From: Gigantopelta aegis
Lineage: Eukaryota > Mollusca > Gastropoda > Neomphalida > Peltospiridae
Assembly: GCF_016097555.1 (NCBI RefSeq)
Contig: NC_054702.1
Location: 71,826,856-71,890,855 of the forward strand
Length of the DNA stretch: 64,000 nt
Direction of reading: 5' to 3'
A program made the translations under genes and the position numbers. Shown here piece after piece: positions 58,200-64,000 of the stretch (the stretch's first letter is position 1; each line of letters opens with the position of its first letter). The notes under the pieces are model-generated. The model was not told the DNA's origin and made no database searches. It saw only the letters and a program-made list of their open reading frames with translations.

Positions 58200-58505
58200 C
58201 GGGATTTAGCTCAGTATGGTCGAGTGCTCGCCTGAGGTGTTTCCGTCGCATGATCGAACCACCTCAGTGGATCCATTCAACTGCTTGGGTTTTTCTTGTT
58301 CCAACCAGTGCACCACAATTGGTCAAAGGCTGTGGTATGTGCTTTCCTGTTTGTGGGGAAAGTGCATATAAAAGACCCCTTGCTGTATTAGGAAAAATGT
58401 AGCGGGATTCCTGTTATAACTACGAGTCAGCATTACCAAATGTTTGACATCCAATAGTCGATAATTATTTAATCAATGTGCTCCAGTGGTGTCGTTAAAC
58501 AACAC
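58200..58505 (+). mobile_element. SINE S2, unit B
   Basis: Duplicate of the S2 of unit A, again preceded by a G-run of 20 or more bases. Confidence 0.85.
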
Positions 58506-59052
58506 AAACAAACTTAGGGCGACGCCACATGCACGATACGAGCGTCTCGTACAAGAATAGCTGATTGCATAGCAACCTGTAGATGAAATCGTAATGTTGT
58601 CTTGTAGCAATCGACTATTCTCGTACGAGACACTGAGACTCATATCGTCGTGTTTATAGTACAGTGAAACCTCTCAAAACCGGACCCTCTATAAATCGGA
58701 ATTCCCTCAAAACCGGACGTTTTTCGTGGTCCCTTTTTAAACTTGAAAACTCGCGTTCACGTGAGTACCGTAACCCTACCCCGCCGCTGGCGATGTTAGA
58801 GTTTGGGTCCTGGACAGACTATCTGGAATTCGAGTGAAAATTGGAATTGGAATGAAAACTCGCTCAATTTGCCTCATAAAAGTGATTATTTGTTTTTGTT
58901 TTTTTGTCTTTTGGGTTGTTTTTTTTTACTATTAAATAGAAAACATGCTCACAATATGTGGCATGGATATGCAATGCCTTTCAGCAGGACTCGTGTTTCT
59001 GTCGTGGTTAACACTTCATCGCGACATACATCTCATATGATTCGACAATAAA

Positions 59053-59552
59053 TACTGTGAAACCCCTCAAAACCAAACCCTTTGTTAACCAGACTTTTCT
59101 TAAAAGTGGACAATACATATTTAAATATCAGTATAGCAAGAACCTCTCTAAACTGGATACCTCTTAAAACCAGACTTTTACTTGGTCCCAAATAGTGGGG
59201 GTCGTAGCCCAGAGATAAAGCGCTCGCCTGATGAGCTTTCGGTCTGGGATCGATCCGTTCCGGTGGCCCATTGTGCTATTTTTCGTTCCAGCTCGTGCAC
59301 TACGACTGGTATATCAAAGGCCGTGGATTGTGCTTTCCTGTCTGTGGGATGGTGTATATAAAAGATCCCTTGCTACTAATGGAAAAATGTAGCGGGTTTC
59401 CTCTCTAAGATCATATGTAAAAATTACCAAATGTTTTGACATCCAATAGCCGTTGATTAATACTCGTATATCAGTGTGCTCCAGTGGTGTCGTTAAACAA
59501 AACAAACGTTGGTCTCAGGCTTGGGTGTCCGGTTTAGAAGGGTTTTACTGTA
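59053..59552. mobile_element. Pogo/Tigger-like TIR element carrying a SINE S3
   Basis: Ends CTGTGAAACCCCTCAAAACC and complement CAGTAAAACCCTTCTAAACC next to TA. An S3 (59197..59508) sits inside. The element itself has no transposase. Related ends at 57304 and 58664. Confidence 0.65.
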
Positions 59553-59580
59553 TAAACAAAGACACATGTAAAACACCACA

Positions 59581-59670
59581 CCACACCCACACCCACACCC
59601 ACACCCACACCCACACCCACACCCACACCACCACCACACCACACCACACTACACCACACCACACCACACA
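59581..59670. repeat. (CCCACA)n and (ACCAC)n microsatellite
   Basis: About eight CCCACA units followed by ACCAC/CACAC units. Confidence 0.92.
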
Positions 59671-59699
59671 TATTACGAGTTAATTTCTTCTTCATGTAA

Positions 59700-61260
59700 A
59701 CTAATAGTCTGTTCTCAAATGACACTACAATTAACCAAAATTATTAATTATTAATTAAACAGTTTGTCGAAATTGATACAAAAACCTGTAGCCAAATTCT
59801 AGTTTAAATTAGCCAAACAACCAAACTAGAGATATATATCTACGAAGGGCACGCAATTTTATTTAGCTTTTTAGCGAATTAATAGGCGCATTTTGGTGAT
59901 TTGGAGAACAATAGGTTAATGCCTGAATTAACTATAGGTATGTCAAACCTTTGATTCGTCTATCATATGCATTATACTGTACCTGTCTTATTAACACACA
60001 ACAACATAGTACACTTTTATATGATTATATTCTCTTGTGTAATGGTCATCTGTCAAATTGAGGTATAAGTAGGTGCAAAATCAAACAAATAATAACATGT
60101 AAAGTCACAAAACCTTGAGTATATCTACAGACCGGGTTAGCAGCTCGAACGTCCATCTAAAGATGATGCCAAAAGCAGAGGAATGGGGAGGACCAGTGGA
60201 CTCATCTTCTCCTGAACATATTCAACCATTTTGCTTTTTTAATTTGTCTTTTCACTGGTATGCCATTTTGACGACTTGGTTCATGTGACTTTTTCCCGCA
60301 AAATATTTCCTGGATCCGCCCCTGCAAATTATTACTGTTAATCATTTGAATCAAGCCTGCAGATGTTGTTAGAACTCTAAACATCAAGCTTTCTGTCCAG
60401 CGCTGTGGCAAACACTGCTATTAATATTTCTGGCGTAATACAATATTTAATCCTTGTAAACGTTATACAAAAGTACTCGTATCCCTGGATTTGCTTCTTA
60501 CGACCTGATCTGACATATTTCAGTGGGTTGAGGTCGTGGCTAATCTCAACCAAATGAATGAGTCGCTTCATAATTACCTGAAGGCCGCAAGTGTTTTCGA
60601 GAGTGTATGATTTTAACCATATTTTTTTAATTTTTTTTTTTTTTTTGCATGTTGCTGCCTATTTCAAACATCCATAAGATTAACTAATAAGCCTTGGGCC
60701 TTTCACGTTATACATATTATTATTGTCACTGGATTTCGTTCCTGATTTCATCACAAATATATATATTTCTTTCTTGTTAACGAGGTATTTTTTCCTTTTT
60801 ATTCAAATCCAGTTCATTAGTGAATTAGGATTTATCCCCGTGGACACAATCCATCCCACACGAAAGTCGCTCAGTGATGTTTGTTTTCGTTTCCTGAACG
60901 TATAATTTTCTGTTGTTTACCATTATTTCCAGTTGATTAGTTGCTTAGCCAGTGTTTGTTTTGGCTTTCTAATATAATAACATGTATGACATTTAAAACT
61001 ATTTGTGTAATCACATTTTTTGTTCTCTGCATTAGTAAGAACATTATCAAAGTTAGTGTTGAGAGTGCCAACCAAGAAAAGTAACACATATACTGTTCTT
61101 TAAACCACCATGGAACGGCTCCTATTCAAGTTTGCGTTTTGGTTTCAAACGTACCGGAATCGGATATTTATGCATATGTACTGAAATCATCATAACAATG
61201 TAAGTTTATCGTTTCTGAAACCGGCTTCCATTCGGTACTGACAATTTAAAGTTATATCCT
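59700..61260. other. Downstream flank of the globin, no gene seen
   Basis: AT-rich. A minus-strand frame at 60571-60377 has no recognisable motif, and I do not call it. Confidence 0.4.
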
Positions 61261-61388
61261 ATTAGTTTATTCATTATGAAAGTGGCTTCCCTTCAAAAAT
61301 GACAGCCATACACCTCGTCCAGTGTGAACATTTTGAAACCGGCTTTTGTACGGTAATAACAGGGTTATAGCCATTTGCATTTTATCAT

Positions 61389-61952
61389 TTATGAAATCAG
61401 TTTCTGTTCTGCTACGGCTAGGTTATATCCTTCCTTCAGTTTGTCCATTATAAAGTCGAACACAATGTCCCAAGCCTCTTCTGTATTGCCATTGTACTTT
61501 TCCCCCAGATCGTCCTTCCAAGTGTATGCCATACCGTCCTTAAAGGCATCAAAGTAAGATGGTTTAAAGTCACTGAAATGAATGTGTTGGCGCCCAAGAC
61601 CGATAAGAATGGGACATACAGCATCATCTAGGTTGTCTATGTTGTCTACGACAGCACCAACTATCTGCATGAATCGGGTGGCGTGACCTTGAAAACTGGT
61701 ATCGTTGCTCAGGTGTTCTCCCTCCTTATCTACCAGGTTAGGAAACAACGCTTTTACGTGTGGACTTACCTCGAAAATACGCAGGAATGTCTTCGTCCCT
61801 CGTCCTAGTATATTCTGAGATAGGTATCTCCATGTTTTTTTCACCAGATGTTTTTGTTCCAAGCTGAGGCAAGAATCGGCAGGCTTTTTTTCATTGCAAG
61901 TGTTTTTGATGGTAGACTCCGGGCGAGATGAATTCGACGTGGTGCACCCCAT
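61389..61952 (-). CDS. Globin-X/neuroglobin-like globin, 187 aa, single exon
   Basis: A complete globin in one exon. The helix A region starts near L29 (SLEQKHLVKKTW), with F70 near CD1 (VKALFPNL), distal His E7 = H90 (FQGHATRF), proximal His F8 = H123 (LGRQH) and a C-terminal H helix (EEAWDIVFDFIMDKLKEGY). E7-F8 spacing is 33, close to neuroglobin. The start is placed at MGCTTS rather than 23 codons upstream. Gly2 fits N-myristoylation and Cys3 palmitoylation, as established for globin X, so a membrane-anchored respiratory or redox globin is likely (inferred). A possible AATAAA lies at 61271-61266, about 120 nt past the stop. The lack of introns is notable because most globin genes have them. 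Confidence 0.9.
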   Translation of the reverse strand: MGCTTSNSSRPESTIKNTCNEKKPADSCLSLEQKHLVKKTWRYLSQNILGRGTKTFLRIFEVSPHVKALFPNLVDKEGEHLSNDTSFQGHATRFMQIVGAVVDNIDNLDDAVCPILIGLGRQHIHFSDFKPSYFDAFKDGMAYTWKDDLGEKYNGNTEEAWDIVFDFIMDKLKEGYNLAVAEQKLIS

Positions 61953-62784
61953 AATACTCAAATAATTAGGATTGTTCAGATTCCTCGTAACTATGTCTAT
62001 GACAATGTTATACAATATCACTACTCATTGTCATGGATACAAGTGCTTGTTGTCGACTGAAATCCAACTTTGGAACTCTTCTGAGACAATTACCCACGAC
62101 TGCAAACAAAATATAATAATAATAATAATAATAATAAACGTTAAGCAATGTAAATACATATATTATAAGATACCTTATTTAAAAGTACCGTTATTGGAAT
62201 TTTGTTTTGTTTTGCATTTACCAATAAGGAAAGATCAGTGCAAACACTTACGAATTACTGTCCCGATATGTGAAAATATATGTTATCGATAGGTTACAAT
62301 ACCTGCTATTGACTGATACATTCATTGCTTTCAAAAGCTGAAACTGTAATTCTTGAAACAGAACATTAATATAGACGTAAACTCACCGTAAACAAATCGA
62401 AAGTTCATCAAACTCCAATGTCTCCGGAAGCTTGACGGAGAAGAAAAAAACTACCTAGACGATAAGACTTGATTTACAAATATTAGCTAAACGTACTTCT
62501 CGATGAATATGTGGCGTGTGAGCTTCAATAAAACTTTGAATAGTTAATGTCAGGGATTACACTTATGGTCCACGTTGTCATTGAATTAAGTGATGGCCAT
62601 TAGCAGAGATCAATGCTTCCTAATACGGCAGTTGATTTTAGCAACGCAGAGTAAATGAAGATGAAACCGACTCGATGGCGCCCAGTTGTCGCATCATCGG
62701 ACTTCGGGTTTATCGCGGTACCGACTCCACCCCCAAAGTCAGTTATATCTCTGTGTGTGTCTCTCTGTCGGTCTGTCTCTCTGT

Positions 62785-62791
62785 CTCTGTG

Positions 62792-62870
<79 letters not shown>

Positions 62871-62880
62871 ACACACACAC
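62785..62880. repeat. (TC)n microsatellite, two tracts
   Basis: (CT) from about 62797 to 62828 and 62840 to 62864, ending in (CA)n. Confidence 0.95.
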
Positions 62881-63237
62881 AAATCAACGTTAAAACACGA
62901 TGATGCAACATATTACACAAACATGTAGATTTTGTAAATGGTTGTTCTTAAATCTTATTTCCAAAAAATGTACGTTATGTGTTTTTTCTTTTTCTTTTGT
63001 TGCTTATGTTTTTTGTTTTGTTTTATTTTTTGGTGGGTTTTTTTTGGTTTTGTTTTATTTTGGGGGGGGGGGGGGTGAAGGGGGATTTTTTTCCCTTCTT
63101 CTTCTTCTTTTCTTTACAAGTACAAATGTCAACCATATTCCATCCGACACAAAATGTGCAAAGAGAATCTGCAATGATTGCATTCATGAATACCAATCAA
63201 TCTAGTTCTTTTGCAGTTTTTGGGAAATCAGAATAAC

Positions 63238-63240
<3 letters not shown>

Positions 63241-63286
<46 letters not shown>

Positions 63287-63290
63287 CGTA
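63241..63290. repeat. (TA)n microsatellite
   Basis: About 19 TA units followed by TGTATGTACGTA. Confidence 0.95.
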
Positions 63291-63299
63291 CTTTTATTG

Positions 63300-64000
63300 G
63301 AGTTCACCATGTCATTAATAGGTGGAAGACACCCGGGTGTTTACATTTGCGTCTGTGACGTATTGCCATTCAAAACATAATTCTTGATTTGACAATAAAT
63401 GACTTGGGCCTAATTGTCTTTGAAACTGATTCGTGCTGTTAATACGCGTACAGAGCTTTTAATACTTACAAATTGTCCAACAGTACATGACATTACACTG
63501 AAGCAGACATACAATGGAAAAGCTTAATTGCTTAAAAACCTTTATCAAATGGAATTTCGTTCTCCAGATAGACGCGAATGTTGTTTTCTTCTGGAATATA
63601 ATAACATCCTGCTGCTCAACAATGTGAAGGACACGGGTGTTTTACAATATCTGTTTTCCTTCTCTAACGAACTACAAATATGATAACAATTTTCCATTGA
63701 TTATCTTCGTGATAGTTTCCTAAGTGTTTAGAAAAGCTATTAGTTAATGAAAAGAAGTAATGGTTCGGGCGGGGCAAATCCACATTTCCGGAACACTATC
63801 GAGTTAAAGAAAATTCGATTCCGGCTATGGCAAGTGAATTGCACTAAATATGCATTAAAGTTTATCGCAGTAACAGATCTAGGGCAGTTTCAAAGGGATG
63901 CAAACTCGATTCCAGGGAGGATCTTCTTCATACTTTGCTAGGAAAGGCGAGTGATCACTCCCGCTCACTTCACACTCTCCTATAAAATATGTAATATATT
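63300..64000. other. No feature seen at the window end
   Basis: Unique-looking sequence without supported exons or repeats. Confidence 0.4.

Larger units (their letters stand above)
56013..58712 (+). repeat. Tandem duplication, two ~1.35-kb units
   Basis: Unit A 56013..57360 and unit B 57361..58712 share the same order: C-MITE part, chimeric SINE, G-run, S2 SINE, a GACGCCACATGCACGATACG block and a pogo-like end. About 95% alike by eye. The junction lies inside the CTCAAAACCGAAC word. Confidence 0.9.

Noticed and set aside
60377-60571. Minus-strand frame, 64 codons
   Set aside because: No motif, no convincing splice sites and no relation to the globin next to it.
62600-62920. Frames with Ser/Leu or Arg/Glu repeats
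   Set aside because: Translations of the (TC)n microsatellite; the same applies to 6..530 and 20204..20428.

Overview
The window is AT-rich animal nuclear DNA with introns and many SINEs, small TIR elements and microsatellites. It is most likely from a mollusc, probably a gastropod. That placement is inference: it rests on the style of the tRNA-derived SINEs (tails ending in a 'GTCGTTAAAYAAAACA'-like segment), on lophotrochozoan-looking host genes, and on remembered rather than searched sequence.

Four host genes can be supported, all by spliced reading frames with matching phases. (1) A single-BIR, RING-ended IAP-family gene lies on the minus strand (16751..22356, four exons, one of 28 nt); its exons are short and easy to miss. 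(2) METTL15, the mitochondrial 12S rRNA m4C methyltransferase of the RsmH family, is on the minus strand (28603..34574, five exons, 370 aa). (3) A compact CNNM/MAM3-type DUF21-CBS membrane protein is on the plus strand (34878..49023, nine exons, 467 aa). It is divergent from METTL15, with only 303 bp between the two start codons. (4) A single-exon globin-X-like gene is on the minus strand (61389..61952, 187 aa), with an MGC acylation start. There is also a gene-like relic on the minus strand at 11.6-12.9 kb and an unrecognised GC-rich reading frame at 23.74-24.42 kb.

Layout: 0-11 kb holds microsatellites, SINEs and several TIR/foldback elements without a gene. 11-16 kb holds the gene relic inside inverted repeats and a pair of ~447 bp direct repeats. 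16.2-22.4 kb is the IAP gene with a minisatellite just past its stop. 22.8-28 kb holds MITEs, the GC-rich frame and a hammerhead-like motif typical of Penelope-like retroelements. 28.6-49 kb is the METTL15/CNNM pair, whose introns are full of datable insertions. 50-60 kb is repeat-rich, with a 1.35 kb tandem duplication. 61.4-62 kb is the globin, and the rest is microsatellite and AT-rich DNA.

The genes do not form a functional cluster; only METTL15 and CNNM share a likely promoter. The most striking observation is a SINE in CNNM intron 5 whose target-site duplication includes the 3' splice site itself, so the acceptor used today is one of two duplicated copies.
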